Below are positions 1 to 9,179 of a stretch of DNA of 64,000 bases, piece after piece. How positions within the stretch are numbered: the first letter of the stretch is position 1; each line of letters starts with the position of its first letter. Both the position numbers and the translations under genes were made by a program. The notes under the pieces were generated by a model. It was not told where the DNA came from and made no database searches. It worked only from the letters and a program-made list of their open reading frames with translations. This DNA is from Anaerorhabdus sp964386325 (GTDB lineage: Bacteria; Bacillota_I; Bacilli_A; Erysipelotrichales; Erysipelotrichaceae), in assembly GCA_964386325.1 (NCBI GenBank), contig CAYLQY010000004.1, forward strand, positions 1 through 64,000. Direction: 5' to 3'.

Positions 1-28
1 CTACACATTTTGAAAGGGAGAGAATTAT

Positions 29-1324
29 ATGAAAAAGATAACAAAATGGTTTATTGCTGTTCTGCTTTTTGTTTGTGTTTTTCCAACAATGAGTTATGCA
101 GCTACACCAGCAACATTAGAATTTAATGTTCCCAATGAAATTAAGGTGGGAGAACCTATTGAGTTTACAGTAGGTACAAATGCAAATGATGACGCTGGAA
201 AAATGGTATTGGTTTACTTTGATGTAGATAAAACTAATATTGATAAAATTGAGTATTTGGAAGGTGGAAACTGGATGGAATTTCAAACAGATTTCTTTGG
301 ACCTGTAGATACTGGATTTCCATTAGGAAATATTACATCAAATTTTAGAGTTACGTTTAAAACTGCCGGTGCAGTAACTATGACTGCAAGAATTGAAGAA
401 ATGGGTGGTACAACTCTATCTACAGCATCATATACATTTAATGCAGTTGATAAACTTTCACCTGAATTAGAAGTTGGTGGAAATGTTGAAGCGCTTGAAA
501 TTCATAAAGAAAAAGAATTTACAGTAAAGACAATTCCAAATGATTATCAAAACGAAACAGTACTTGTATATTTTGAAGCAGATCGTACCAATGTTAGTAA
601 ATTACAATACGATGAAGCGGGTACATGGACTGATTTAACTACTGATTATTTTGGACCTACAAGTGGTTTTCCACTAAGTGATATAACGTCGAAGTTTAAA
701 ATTGTTACAAATAAAGCTGGAGAAATACCTGTAACTTTAAAAATTAAGAAAATGGATGGAACAGTTTTAGCTACTAAAGAAGTTGTGTTTAAATCATATG
801 CACCGACAATGGATATTACTGGTGGTGGAAATTATAAAGTTGGAGATGTTGTTAATTTTTCAATTTCTGTCAATAAACCAGTTGATTTATTTGGTGGTGT
901 TAATGTCAAGGGTAAAGGATCTGTAACAGGACCTACAGATGGTTTTAAAGCTGAATACTTTGATTTAGTTGAAAATAAATGGTTGCCTTTAAGATTTGAT
1001 TATTTCGGACCAGTTAATGGATTCCCAGTAACAAGTGCAACGATTGATTATCGTGTGACTTTTGTAAAAGAAGGTAACTATACTTTAGCTGCTAAACTTG
1101 TTGGTGCTACAGATGAAACACTGACGTATGCAGAAAAAGAAGTAACATTTAATGTTACCAAGAAAGAAGTTGTGAATAATGCACCTTCTACATGGGATGA
1201 TGGTGGACCATTTACTACAGATAAATGTGGTAACATCTTTGACCGTTGGGGTAATGAAATTTATAAAGCTCCAACATGCAAAGCATCATCAGGATATAAA
1301 GTTCCTAATACAGGAGTTAGATAA
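29..1324 (+). CDS. Secreted three-repeat surface protein ending in VPNTGVR
   Basis: I do not recognise a named family. The 431-residue product starts with a clear signal peptide (MKK, hydrophobic core, SYA-A cleavage region near residue 25). Three repeats of about 115 residues follow (roughly 27-138, 140-256, 258-375), each with a beta-rich look and a D-[FY]-FGP...GFP signature. A short tail has two cysteines (DKCGNIFDRWGNEIYKAPTC) and stops at VPNTGVR. VPNTG resembles an LPXTG sorting motif, but no hydrophobic segment or basic tail follows before the TAA. The next gene encodes a sortase, so this is its likely partner. The RBS AAAGGGAG lies at 14-21. Function is inferred as an extracellular or cell-wall-associated binding protein. 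Confidence 0.75.
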   Translation: MKKITKWFIAVLLFVCVFPTMSYAATPATLEFNVPNEIKVGEPIEFTVGTNANDDAGKMVLVYFDVDKTNIDKIEYLEGGNWMEFQTDFFGPVDTGFPLGNITSNFRVTFKTAGAVTMTARIEEMGGTTLSTASYTFNAVDKLSPELEVGGNVEALEIHKEKEFTVKTIPNDYQNETVLVYFEADRTNVSKLQYDEAGTWTDLTTDYFGPTSGFPLSDITSKFKIVTNKAGEIPVTLKIKKMDGTVLATKEVVFKSYAPTMDITGGGNYKVGDVVNFSISVNKPVDLFGGVNVKGKGSVTGPTDGFKAEYFDLVENKWLPLRFDYFGPVNGFPVTSATIDYRVTFVKEGNYTLAAKLVGATDETLTYAEKEVTFNVTKKEVVNNAPSTWDDGGPFTTDKCGNIFDRWGNEIYKAPTCKASSGYKVPNTGVR

Positions 1325-1329
1325 AAATT

Positions 1330-1351
1330 AGCCACACATGTGGCTTTTTTC
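1330..1351 (+). terminator. Rho-independent terminator after the VPNTG protein
   Basis: The stem AGCCAC/GTGGCT has a 4-nt loop and is followed by a T run. It separates the surface protein from the sortase, so the sortase depends on read-through or its own weak promoter. Confidence 0.8.
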
Positions 1352-1379
1352 TTTAAATGTTAATGATTAAGAGGTTGAA

Positions 1380-2099
1380 ATGAAGAAAAGAAAAATTAAA
1401 TGGCATCGGTTACTCATTGTAATTTTATCAGTAACTACACTAATAGTAGGATTAGTTTATGCATTTACATTAAATAAGCCTACAAATAATAATATTGCTT
1501 CAACTCCTACTGTATCACCAACAACTACTGCTTATGTTAATGAGAAATGGAATGAATATAAAGCGCTCAATTCTGACTACATAGGTGATATTATATTTAC
1601 AGAGGGTTTATTAAACGAGAAATTTGTACAGGCGACAGATAATGAAAAATATTTGAATTTAAGCTGGGATTTGGTAGAAAGTACACATGGTGCAGTATTC
1701 ATGGATTATCGAAATACTATGGAGGATCATAATATTATTTTATATGGACACTATGTATACAAAGATGAATCACTTATCTTTGGACCATTGCATAATTTAA
1801 TAAAACAAGAGAATTATGAAAAGAATAAATTCATAAACTTGAATTTGGAGAATGAACAAAGAACGTATGAAATTGCGAATGTTTTTTACTATGAAATGGA
1901 TAATCCGACGTTAGAATATTTTCATACGAATTATGATGAAGATTATTTTAATCTTTATTTTGAAAATGTTAAAAATCGGTCATTTTATGATACTGGTGTA
2001 GAAATTAAGTATGGTGATCAATTCTTAACATTACAGACTTGTGTAAGAAACAGAGATGATTTACGGTTGATTGTAATCGCGAAAATGATAGAAGCATGA
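1380..2099 (+). CDS. Class B-like sortase (cysteine transpeptidase)
   Basis: This is a membrane-anchored sortase of 239 residues that joins a surface protein to the cell wall through a threonyl thioester. An N-terminal signal anchor spans about residues 11-30, followed by a Ser/Thr/Pro/Asn-rich linker. The catalytic triad is visible: His124 in LYGHY, Cys221 in TLQTC, and Arg229 in LRLIV. The overall pattern (ILYGHY, FGPL, TLQTC, then R) fits class B better than class A or C. It lies 56 nt after the VPNTG protein, the obvious candidate substrate. The start follows AAGAGG. Class B enzymes usually recognise NPQTN-type signals, so a VPNTG partner would be unusual. Confidence 0.85.
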   Translation: MKKRKIKWHRLLIVILSVTTLIVGLVYAFTLNKPTNNNIASTPTVSPTTTAYVNEKWNEYKALNSDYIGDIIFTEGLLNEKFVQATDNEKYLNLSWDLVESTHGAVFMDYRNTMEDHNIILYGHYVYKDESLIFGPLHNLIKQENYEKNKFINLNLENEQRTYEIANVFYYEMDNPTLEYFHTNYDEDYFNLYFENVKNRSFYDTGVEIKYGDQFLTLQTCVRNRDDLRLIVIAKMIEA

Positions 2100-2118
2100 T
2101 TGTGCTTCTATTTGATTT
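2089..2118 (+). terminator. Hairpin at the end of the sortase gene
   Basis: The 8-bp stem TAGAAGCA/TGCTTCTA overlaps the sortase stop codon and is followed by TTTGATTT. It is a plausible terminator with an imperfect T tract. Confidence 0.5.
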
Positions 2119-2140
2119 AAGGGCTAAAGAATGCTATACT
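2112..2140 (+). promoter_or_regulatory. Promoter for miaB
   Basis: TTGATT (2112-2117), a 17-nt spacer and TATACT (2135-2140), with TG one base upstream (TGC-TATACT, extended -10). It starts 34 nt before the miaB ATG. Confidence 0.65.
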
Positions 2141-2173
2141 TCCTTAGTAATTTTAGTATAGGAGAACACATAA

Positions 2174-3613
2174 ATGCCTAAGAATAATAATTTTCGCTTA
2201 CCTTCATTGAAGGATGCTCAAATAAGAACAAAAGATACAGTAAAGATTGAACATAACTTATTTAAACTACCAGAACCTACTAGAAATTTAGGAGTTGGAC
2301 GTAAGTTCTTTTTAAGAACATATGGCTGTCAAGCAAACGAGCGAGACTCTGAAACAATAACTGGTATTTTATTGGAGATGGGCTTTACAAGAACAGATAT
2401 TGAAGAAGAAGCTGATTTCATTTTATTGAATACATGTGCTGTTCGTAAGAATGCGGAAGATAAAGTATTGGGTGAACTTGGAATGTTGAAAAAGTTAAAG
2501 ACAAAGAATCCTGATTTAATGTTTGGACTTTGTGGTTGTATGGCTCAGGAAGAAGAGATTGTGCAACTTTTACTTAAGAAGTATCCACAAGTTGATTTAA
2601 TCTTTGGAACGCATAATATTCATCGCTTACCAGAGCTTTTGTATAACGCTATGATGACAAAAGAGAAGACGGTAGAGGTTTATTCAAAAGAGGGTGAAGT
2701 CATTGAAAACTTGCCTGTAAAACGCTTTGGGAAGCATAAAGCGTGGGTAAACATAATGTACGGGTGTGATAAGTTTTGTACGTATTGTATAGTTCCATAT
2801 ACACGTGGAAAAGAACGTAGTCGTTTGATGGGTGATATTCTTGCAGAAATTCAAGAACTGAAGGATGCCGGCTATAAAGAAGTTACTTTACTAGGGCAAA
2901 ACGTAAATGCGTATGGTAAAGATTTAAGCATTGAAAATGGATTTGCGAATTTACTGGAAGAAGTTGCGAAAATTGGAATTCCGCGTATTCGCTTTACAAC
3001 ATCACATCCTTGGGATTTTACGGATGATATGATTCATGTAATTGCGAAATATGATAATGTAATGCCAGCGATTCATTTACCTGTACAATCAGGGAATAGT
3101 GCTATGCTTAAAATCATGGGTCGTCGCTACACAAGTGAAGAATATAAGTCATTATATGATCGTATTATCGCTAAAATACCAAACTGTACTTTCTCAACAG
3201 ATATCATTGTAGGCTTTCCTAATGAAACGGATGAACAATTCCAAGATACATTGGATATGGTTGATTATTGTAAATATGATTTGGCATATACATTTATCTA
3301 TTCACCTCGCGAAGGTACACCTGCGGCAAGGATGGAAGATAATGTGCCTATGGATGTCAAGTCTGAAAGATTACAACGTCTTAATGAAAAAGTTGGACTT
3401 TATTCAAATATGAATAATCAAAAATATGTAGGTAAAGTTGTAAAAGTATTGGTAGATGGACTAAGTAAAAAGAATGATCAAGTCTATAGTGGATATAGCG
3501 AAGAAAACAAGTTAATTAATTTTACAGGAACCCAAGTACAAGAGGGAGATATTGTAAAAGTATTAATTACAGATGTAAAAAGTTGGTCACTTAATGGTGA
3601 GGTTGTTGAATAA
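2174..3613 (+). CDS. miaB: tRNA-2-methylthio-N6-dimethylallyladenosine synthase MiaB
   Basis: This radical SAM methylthiotransferase adds the 2-methylthio group to i6A37 of tRNAs reading UNN codons. The 479-residue length is normal. The N-terminal UPF0004 domain carries its cluster cysteines at C52 (YGCQANERDSE), C88 (NTCAVRKNAED) and C122 (GLCGCMAQ). The radical SAM CxxxCxxC motif is in GCDKFCTYCIVPYTRGKERS, about residues 197-216. A TRAM RNA-binding domain closes the protein. The QANERDSE sequence and overall similarity favour MiaB over MtaB or RimO. The start is preceded by TAGGAG. Confidence 0.95.
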   Translation: MPKNNNFRLPSLKDAQIRTKDTVKIEHNLFKLPEPTRNLGVGRKFFLRTYGCQANERDSETITGILLEMGFTRTDIEEEADFILLNTCAVRKNAEDKVLGELGMLKKLKTKNPDLMFGLCGCMAQEEEIVQLLLKKYPQVDLIFGTHNIHRLPELLYNAMMTKEKTVEVYSKEGEVIENLPVKRFGKHKAWVNIMYGCDKFCTYCIVPYTRGKERSRLMGDILAEIQELKDAGYKEVTLLGQNVNAYGKDLSIENGFANLLEEVAKIGIPRIRFTTSHPWDFTDDMIHVIAKYDNVMPAIHLPVQSGNSAMLKIMGRRYTSEEYKSLYDRIIAKIPNCTFSTDIIVGFPNETDEQFQDTLDMVDYCKYDLAYTFIYSPREGTPAARMEDNVPMDVKSERLQRLNEKVGLYSNMNNQKYVGKVVKVLVDGLSKKNDQVYSGYSEENKLINFTGTQVQEGDIVKVLITDVKSWSLNGEVVE

Positions 3614-3626
3614 TTAAGAATTACAT

Positions 3627-3657
3627 AAAGGCTTTTCATTGTATTGGAAAGCCTTTT
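3627..3657 (+). terminator. Terminator after miaB
   Basis: The stem AAAGGCTTTTC/GGAAAGCCTTTT lies just after the miaB stop. The -35 of the next promoter lies within its loop and right arm. Confidence 0.75.
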
Positions 3658-3667
3658 GAAGTATAAT
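3639..3667 (+). promoter_or_regulatory. Promoter for the RNase J2-like gene
   Basis: TTGTAT (3639-3644), a 17-nt spacer and TATAAT (3662-3667). The -35 is embedded in the miaB terminator. Confidence 0.65.
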
Positions 3668-3696
3668 AAATAGAGATTTAAAAGGAGAAAACTATA

Positions 3697-5361
3697 ATGA
3701 ATACTGTAAAAATCTTTGCCCTTGGGGGACTGGATGAAGACGGAAAAAATATGTACTGCGTGGAAGTCGATAATTCGATTTTCGTGATGGAAGCAGGATT
3801 AAAATATCCTGAAAACGAGCAGTTAGGAATCGAAATGATTATTCCGGACTTCAAATATTTGGTAGATAATGCGGATCGCGTAAAAGCTATCTTTATTAGT
3901 CATGGACATGATGATGTCATGGCTGCATTACCCAATTTATTAAAATTAATTAATGTTCCAATTTATACTGCGCCACTTACGGCAGCTATTTTGGAAAAAC
4001 GCTTTAAAAAGGAAAATATTATTAATGCGAAAATCCATCGTATTCAAAGAAATGCGAATTTTAAAATTGATGGAATCAATGTTCGTACTTTTGGTGTAAC
4101 ACAATCGATTGCGGATGGTTTTGGAATAGCAATAGAAACTGAAAAAGGATATGTTGTTTATACATCAGAGTTTATCATTGACTATGATACACAAAATGAT
4201 GCATTCAAGACGGATATTACTCAATTTACCGATTTAAGTAAGAAAGGTGTTTTAGCACTTCTTGCCGAATCTGTGGGTTCTACACGTATTGGACATTCGG
4301 CACCACAACATCGCATTACAGCACTAATTGAACAAGAATTTGAAAATGCAGAAGGTAGAATTGTAATAACAATGTATCATCAAAATTTATATCGTATTAT
4401 TGAAGTTATTGAACTTGCGAATAAATACGGTCGTAAAATTATGTTCTATGATGATGCGTTAAGAGATTTATTAAAAGATGTAGAAAATTTAGGTTACTAT
4501 CATATACCTGCAGGTTTAGAATTACCTAAGAGTAAGTTTAATCAAGATTTAGAAAACATCGTTGTCTTAATTTCAGGTGATGGTGCTAATATTTTTAAAC
4601 GTGTTCATAAGATTGCGATTAAAGAAGATGAACTACTTGAATTTAGACCATCCGATACAATTATCATTGCATCACCTGCAGTTCCAGGAACTGAACGTGA
4701 AGCAACAAAGATGGAAAATGATTTGTACAAAGAAGGTGCGCGTGTATGTGCTGTTGACTCAAAACGTATGTTCTCGATGCATGCAGCTATTGAAGATTTG
4801 AAGATGATGATGTATCTTCTTAAACCAAAATATTATATTCCTGTTAAAGGGGAATATCGTCAGCTTGTGGCGAATGCAAATATTGCGTTGGACATGGGTT
4901 ATACAGCAGATAAAATTCTTGTATTAGACAATGGACAAATTGCGGAATTCCAAGAAGGAAGACTTACAAAGAGTAGTGATGTTATCAAACTTGAAGATGT
5001 ATTTGTTGATGGAAAAGAAAATTTAGATGCAACAGGTATGGTTCTTAAAGATAGAGAAACTTTATCAACGGATGGTGCGATTGTTGTGGGTATCGTAATT
5101 AACCACAAGACAAAAGAAGTTATTGGCGGACCAGATATACAAAGCCGTGGTGTTATTTATCTAAAAGATGCAGATTATATCATGAAAGAAGTTGGGAATA
5201 TTTTAGAAAACTGTATTAATGATGCAGTGCGTGAAAACCGTTATGAAAACATGAGTTGCCGTATGGAAGCTCGTGATCGTATTAGTAAATATGTATTAAA
5301 GGAAACAGGGAAAAAACCAATGATTTTGCCTGCTATTGTGGAAATTAATACTACTGAATAA
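3697..5361 (+). CDS. Ribonuclease J-family protein, RNase J2 (RnjB)-like
   Basis: This is a metallo-beta-lactamase/beta-CASP ribonuclease J homologue of 554 residues with the usual order: MBL part, beta-CASP insert, C-terminal domain. RNase J takes part in 5'-3' mRNA decay and rRNA maturation. The metal motif HxHxDH of active RNase J1 reads H69-G-H71-D-D73-V here. A later conserved motif reads PVKGEYRQ where J1 has PVHGEYR. The same kind of degeneration is known for RNase J2, the weakly active partner of J1 in Bacillus. Its position upstream of ftsK/spoIIIE also matches rnjB. I infer a structural or regulatory subunit. No rnjA is in the window. Confidence 0.85.
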   Translation: MNTVKIFALGGLDEDGKNMYCVEVDNSIFVMEAGLKYPENEQLGIEMIIPDFKYLVDNADRVKAIFISHGHDDVMAALPNLLKLINVPIYTAPLTAAILEKRFKKENIINAKIHRIQRNANFKIDGINVRTFGVTQSIADGFGIAIETEKGYVVYTSEFIIDYDTQNDAFKTDITQFTDLSKKGVLALLAESVGSTRIGHSAPQHRITALIEQEFENAEGRIVITMYHQNLYRIIEVIELANKYGRKIMFYDDALRDLLKDVENLGYYHIPAGLELPKSKFNQDLENIVVLISGDGANIFKRVHKIAIKEDELLEFRPSDTIIIASPAVPGTEREATKMENDLYKEGARVCAVDSKRMFSMHAAIEDLKMMMYLLKPKYYIPVKGEYRQLVANANIALDMGYTADKILVLDNGQIAEFQEGRLTKSSDVIKLEDVFVDGKENLDATGMVLKDRETLSTDGAIVVGIVINHKTKEVIGGPDIQSRGVIYLKDADYIMKEVGNILENCINDAVRENRYENMSCRMEARDRISKYVLKETGKKPMILPAIVEINTTE

Positions 5362-5372
5362 GGGGGATATCA

Positions 5373-7640
5373 ATGGCTAAAGCAAAGGCAAAAGCAAAAA
5401 ATAAAAAGAAAACAAAGAAACAGGAAGCTAAAGATCAAGAACTGTATATGTATATTCTTTCAATGGTGATTATCGTTGTAATATGCATTGCATTATTTAA
5501 ACTTGGTATAATTGGAATCTTTTTAAACAATAGCGTACGTTTCTTGTTTGGAGATTTCTATTATGCTGCTTGTGTCATCGGAATAATACTCGCTGCTATA
5601 ATTCTATTTCATAAGAAAAAGGGTTATGTGGATGGTAAAACAATTGTCGCATCACTTTGTTTGTTGATTGCAATCTTATTGTGGTCAGCTACGCTTGTTG
5701 GAAAAGATGTTGTTGGTATGGATGTCTTAAGAGGATTCCTTGCTAATACACCAGAGTACTTTAAAACAAATGCTACTTTAGCGGCAAATGGTGGGTTATT
5801 GGGTGCGTTTCTTTATGCTGGTACTTCAGTGCTTATTGCTCGCGAAGGCACATGGATTCTAGCGATAGCACTATTAGTTCTTGCATTCATACTAATCTTA
5901 TCATTAGAGAGTTTTAAAGAAGCGGCAGCGTCAATTAAAAATTTCTTTGAAGTTAGTAAATGGCGTGAGGATGACGACGAAGATGAATATGAATACATTG
6001 AAGTTGAAGAGGAAGAGCCAATTGAAGAGATTCCTAAACCTAAGTTAATTGGTTCATTGGATAAAAATAAAAAGAAATCAATCTTTGTAGATGTTGAAAA
6101 TGATGGAACAGATGATGTACTCGAAGAGGAAGAAGTTGTTAAACCAAAATCTAGTATTCCTGCGAACACAAATACATCTTCTGTAACTCCTTCAACTAGT
6201 TCATCAGGGAGTAAAAAAGCGTATCGTTTACCACCACTTTCATTACTTCAACCAGTTGGACCTCGTCAACGCAGTAATTTAAATCAAGTTGCAGCGAATG
6301 AAAAAGGCGAACGTTTGATTGAGATATTGGGTAACTTTGATATTGATGCAGAACTTATTGCTACTCATATTGGGCCTGCAGTTACTAAGTTTGAGGTTAA
6401 ACCAGACTCAAATGTTAAAGTAAGCAAGATTAATAGTGTATCTGATAATATTAAAATGGAATTAGCGGCTCGCGATATTCGTATTGAAGCACCAATCCCT
6501 GGAAGAAATGCTGTGGGAATTGAAATACCTAATGTTGAGCCAACCGCAGTACGAATGATTGAACTTATTAAAAGTGTACCAAGTGATATTAAAGATGTGA
6601 AAACGCTCTTTGTACTTGGTAAAGATTTAATGGGTAAACCAGTATATTGTAATTTGCATAAAATGCCTCACTTATTAATTGCGGGTGCAACAGGTTCTGG
6701 TAAATCAGTTTGTATGAATACAATTATTACTTCATTCTTACTACGTACTACACCAGATGAAGTTAAATTATTATTAATTGATCCAAAGAAAGTAGAATTT
6801 ACACCCTATCAAAAGATACCGCACTTAATAGGACCAGTAATTAGTGATGCTGCTGAAGCATCAAGGGCATTGAAAGTTGTTGTATTAATGATGGAAGAAC
6901 GGTATGAAATCTTCTCACGAACACAAGTTAGAAATATTGATAGCTATAATGAGAAGATACGTCAATTTCCTGATGAAAAACTTAAAGCTATGCCTTATAT
7001 TGTTGTAATTATTGATGAACTTGCGGATTTAATGGCTATTGCGGGTAAAGAAGTAGAAATGAGTATTCAACGTATTACCCAATTAGCTCGTGCTGCAGGT
7101 ATTCATTTAATTGTAGCGACACAACGTCCAAGTACAGATGTAATTACTGGAATTATTAAAGCTAATATTCCTTCAAGAATTGCATTTAGTGTTTCAAGTG
7201 GAATCGATTCAAGAACAATATTAGATCATATTGGAGCAGAACGCTTGCTAGGTAACGGTGATATGTTGTATCTTCCTATTGGAGAGCCTTCAGCTATTCG
7301 TCTACAAGGGGTTTATGTTACCGATGATGAAGTACATAAAATTGCGGAATTCTGTTCATCTCAAGACATACCACATTTCGAAGATGCATTTATTCGATTG
7401 GAGGGTGTTGATAACAATGAATCAACTGCTGTCTTGAAAATAGAAGATGATCCGATGTATGATGAAGTTAAGGAATATGTAATTGACTCTCAAAAGGCTT
7501 CGACATCCTTGTTACAACGTCGATTTGGTATCGGTTATAATCGCGCTGCAAGAATGATTGATGTACTTGAGGAAAGAGGAATTATCGGACCTGCACAAGG
7601 TTCAAAACCACGCGATGTATACATCAAAAGAGAGGATTAA
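5373..7640 (+). CDS. ftsK: DNA translocase FtsK/SpoIIIE
   Basis: This septum-associated ATPase pumps chromosomal DNA during division. The 755-residue protein has a very basic N-terminus (AKAKAKNKKK), about four transmembrane segments within residues 25-180, and an acidic, Ser/Pro-rich linker to about residue 300. The motor domain follows, with Walker A GATGSGKS near residue 440 and Walker B IVVIIDELADL. A C-terminal gamma winged-helix (about 690-752, SLLQRRFGIGYNRAARMI) reads KOPS/SRS-type sequences. It starts 11 nt after the RNase J-like gene, with RBS GGGGGA, so the two are probably cotranscribed with the downstream glycyl radical enzyme. Confidence 0.95.
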   Translation: MAKAKAKAKNKKKTKKQEAKDQELYMYILSMVIIVVICIALFKLGIIGIFLNNSVRFLFGDFYYAACVIGIILAAIILFHKKKGYVDGKTIVASLCLLIAILLWSATLVGKDVVGMDVLRGFLANTPEYFKTNATLAANGGLLGAFLYAGTSVLIAREGTWILAIALLVLAFILILSLESFKEAAASIKNFFEVSKWREDDDEDEYEYIEVEEEEPIEEIPKPKLIGSLDKNKKKSIFVDVENDGTDDVLEEEEVVKPKSSIPANTNTSSVTPSTSSSGSKKAYRLPPLSLLQPVGPRQRSNLNQVAANEKGERLIEILGNFDIDAELIATHIGPAVTKFEVKPDSNVKVSKINSVSDNIKMELAARDIRIEAPIPGRNAVGIEIPNVEPTAVRMIELIKSVPSDIKDVKTLFVLGKDLMGKPVYCNLHKMPHLLIAGATGSGKSVCMNTIITSFLLRTTPDEVKLLLIDPKKVEFTPYQKIPHLIGPVISDAAEASRALKVVVLMMEERYEIFSRTQVRNIDSYNEKIRQFPDEKLKAMPYIVVIIDELADLMAIAGKEVEMSIQRITQLARAAGIHLIVATQRPSTDVITGIIKANIPSRIAFSVSSGIDSRTILDHIGAERLLGNGDMLYLPIGEPSAIRLQGVYVTDDEVHKIAEFCSSQDIPHFEDAFIRLEGVDNNESTAVLKIEDDPMYDEVKEYVIDSQKASTSLLQRRFGIGYNRAARMIDVLEERGIIGPAQGSKPRDVYIKRED

Positions 7641-7643
7641 TTT

Positions 7644-9143
7644 ATGAACGATGCATTAAAAATTATTACTGATGAATCACTAACGTATAATCAACAACTT
7701 GTACAATTGGCAAAAGTCGGTGAAAACACTGACCATACTATTGTAATTAGTCCGGAATTAAAAAAAGCAAAAAAAGATGGTATTATTTGTGATTTAGGTG
7801 AAGGTAATGCGCCTTTTAGACCACGTTATATTTGCCCAGATTACTCAATCTTAATGAAGAAAGGTAGCCAATTCTTAGGACTACCAAAACCTAAAGATAT
7901 TTGGGAAGCTTGTAATGATTTATTAATTATGTACAAACATGTACCTTCAATCACAACGTTTCCAGTGTATCTAGGAGATTTAGATACATTATTAGAACCA
8001 TTCGTGAAGAAGGTTTCTAGGGAAGAAGCTAAGAAGTGTTTACGTTTATTCTTAACTCACATTGACCGTACTTTAACAGATTCATTTGTACATGCGGATA
8101 TTGGACCAAAAGATTCAATTACAGGAAGATTACTTCTTGAGTTAACAGAGGAAATGCAACTTGCGATTCCTAACTTAACACTTAAATATGATCCTAAACT
8201 TACAAGTGATGAATTTGCAAAACTATGTGCAAAATGTATGATGAAGACAGCAAAACCTTCATTTGCAAACTATCGTATGTATGCTGCGGATTGGGGCAAA
8301 GATTTTGCTATTGCTTCATGTTACAACGGTCTTAAATTAGGTGGTGGAGGATTTACTTTACCGCGTTTAAGAATGTATGAAATGGCAAGAAAAGCAAAAT
8401 CACCTGAACAATTCTTAAAAGAAACTTTACCATATTATACAAAGATGATTTTAAAAATGATGGATGACCGAATTGCATTTATTGTTGAAACAAGTAATTT
8501 CTTTAAATCTAACTTCTTGGTAACTGAAGGGTTTGTACAACTTGACAATTTTACTGGAATGGTAGGTATGGTTGGGCTTGCGGAATGTGTTAATCAATTA
8601 CTAAAAATCAAAGATCCTGCACAAGGATATGGAAATAATGAAGCAGCTGATAAATTAGGTATCAAGATTATGGATAAACTTGAAAAACTAGTAGCTGCGC
8701 ATAAATCTAAATATGCAAAAGCATTTAATCATCGTTATCGTTTACATGCTCAAGTAGGTATTGATAGTGATGGTAGAGAAAATTCACCAGGTGTTCGTAT
8801 TCCTATTGGTTGTGAACCGCAAATGATTGAACAAATCCAACATGCTTGTCAATTCCACAAATACTTCCCAACAGGAGTAGGGGATATCTTTAAATTTGAA
8901 GATACTTGGACAAAGACACCAGATGCTTTAGTGGATGTTATCCGTGGAGCCTTAGGTAATGGTATGCGTTATTTCTCTGGATATCTTGCAAATAATGATG
9001 TAGTGCGTGTAACTGGATACCTAGTTAAAAAGAGCGAACTTGAAAAATTAGATAAGGGTCAACAATCCCTAAATAATGTTTCAGTATTTGGTAAAGGTGC
9101 ACGTGATTTCTCAAATGCATTAGACCGTAAAATCAATAAATAA
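7644..9143 (+). CDS. YjjI-family glycyl radical enzyme (DUF3029)
   Basis: This 499-residue protein resembles the YjjI/DUF3029 family of glycyl radical enzymes, whose substrate is unknown to me. The C-terminal motif VVRVTGYLV contains the probable radical-bearing Gly458 (RVxGY). The thiyl cysteine is probably in ASCYNGLKLGGGG (about residue 228), by analogy with the family. It begins 3 nt after ftsK with RBS AGAGGA and ends at a strong terminator. In enteric bacteria yjjI lies beside its radical SAM activase yjjW, but no activase is adjacent here. Glycyl radical enzymes are oxygen-sensitive, so an anaerobic or fermentative lifestyle is implied. Confidence 0.75.
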   Translation: MNDALKIITDESLTYNQQLVQLAKVGENTDHTIVISPELKKAKKDGIICDLGEGNAPFRPRYICPDYSILMKKGSQFLGLPKPKDIWEACNDLLIMYKHVPSITTFPVYLGDLDTLLEPFVKKVSREEAKKCLRLFLTHIDRTLTDSFVHADIGPKDSITGRLLLELTEEMQLAIPNLTLKYDPKLTSDEFAKLCAKCMMKTAKPSFANYRMYAADWGKDFAIASCYNGLKLGGGGFTLPRLRMYEMARKAKSPEQFLKETLPYYTKMILKMMDDRIAFIVETSNFFKSNFLVTEGFVQLDNFTGMVGMVGLAECVNQLLKIKDPAQGYGNNEAADKLGIKIMDKLEKLVAAHKSKYAKAFNHRYRLHAQVGIDSDGRENSPGVRIPIGCEPQMIEQIQHACQFHKYFPTGVGDIFKFEDTWTKTPDALVDVIRGALGNGMRYFSGYLANNDVVRVTGYLVKKSELEKLDKGQQSLNNVSVFGKGARDFSNALDRKINK

Positions 9144-9149
9144 AATAAG

Positions 9150-9179
9150 AGACAACTTCTTGAAGAGGTTGTCTTTTTT
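9150..9179 (+). terminator. Terminator after the YjjI-like gene
   Basis: The stem AGACAAC/GTTGTCT has an interior loop and is followed by six T residues. It ends the rnj-ftsK-yjjI-like unit. Confidence 0.85.

Noticed and set aside
5813..6169. Serine-rich minus-strand ORF within ftsK
   Set aside because: It is antisense to the acidic and Ser-rich linker of ftsK, has no RBS, and its composition mirrors the sense codons.
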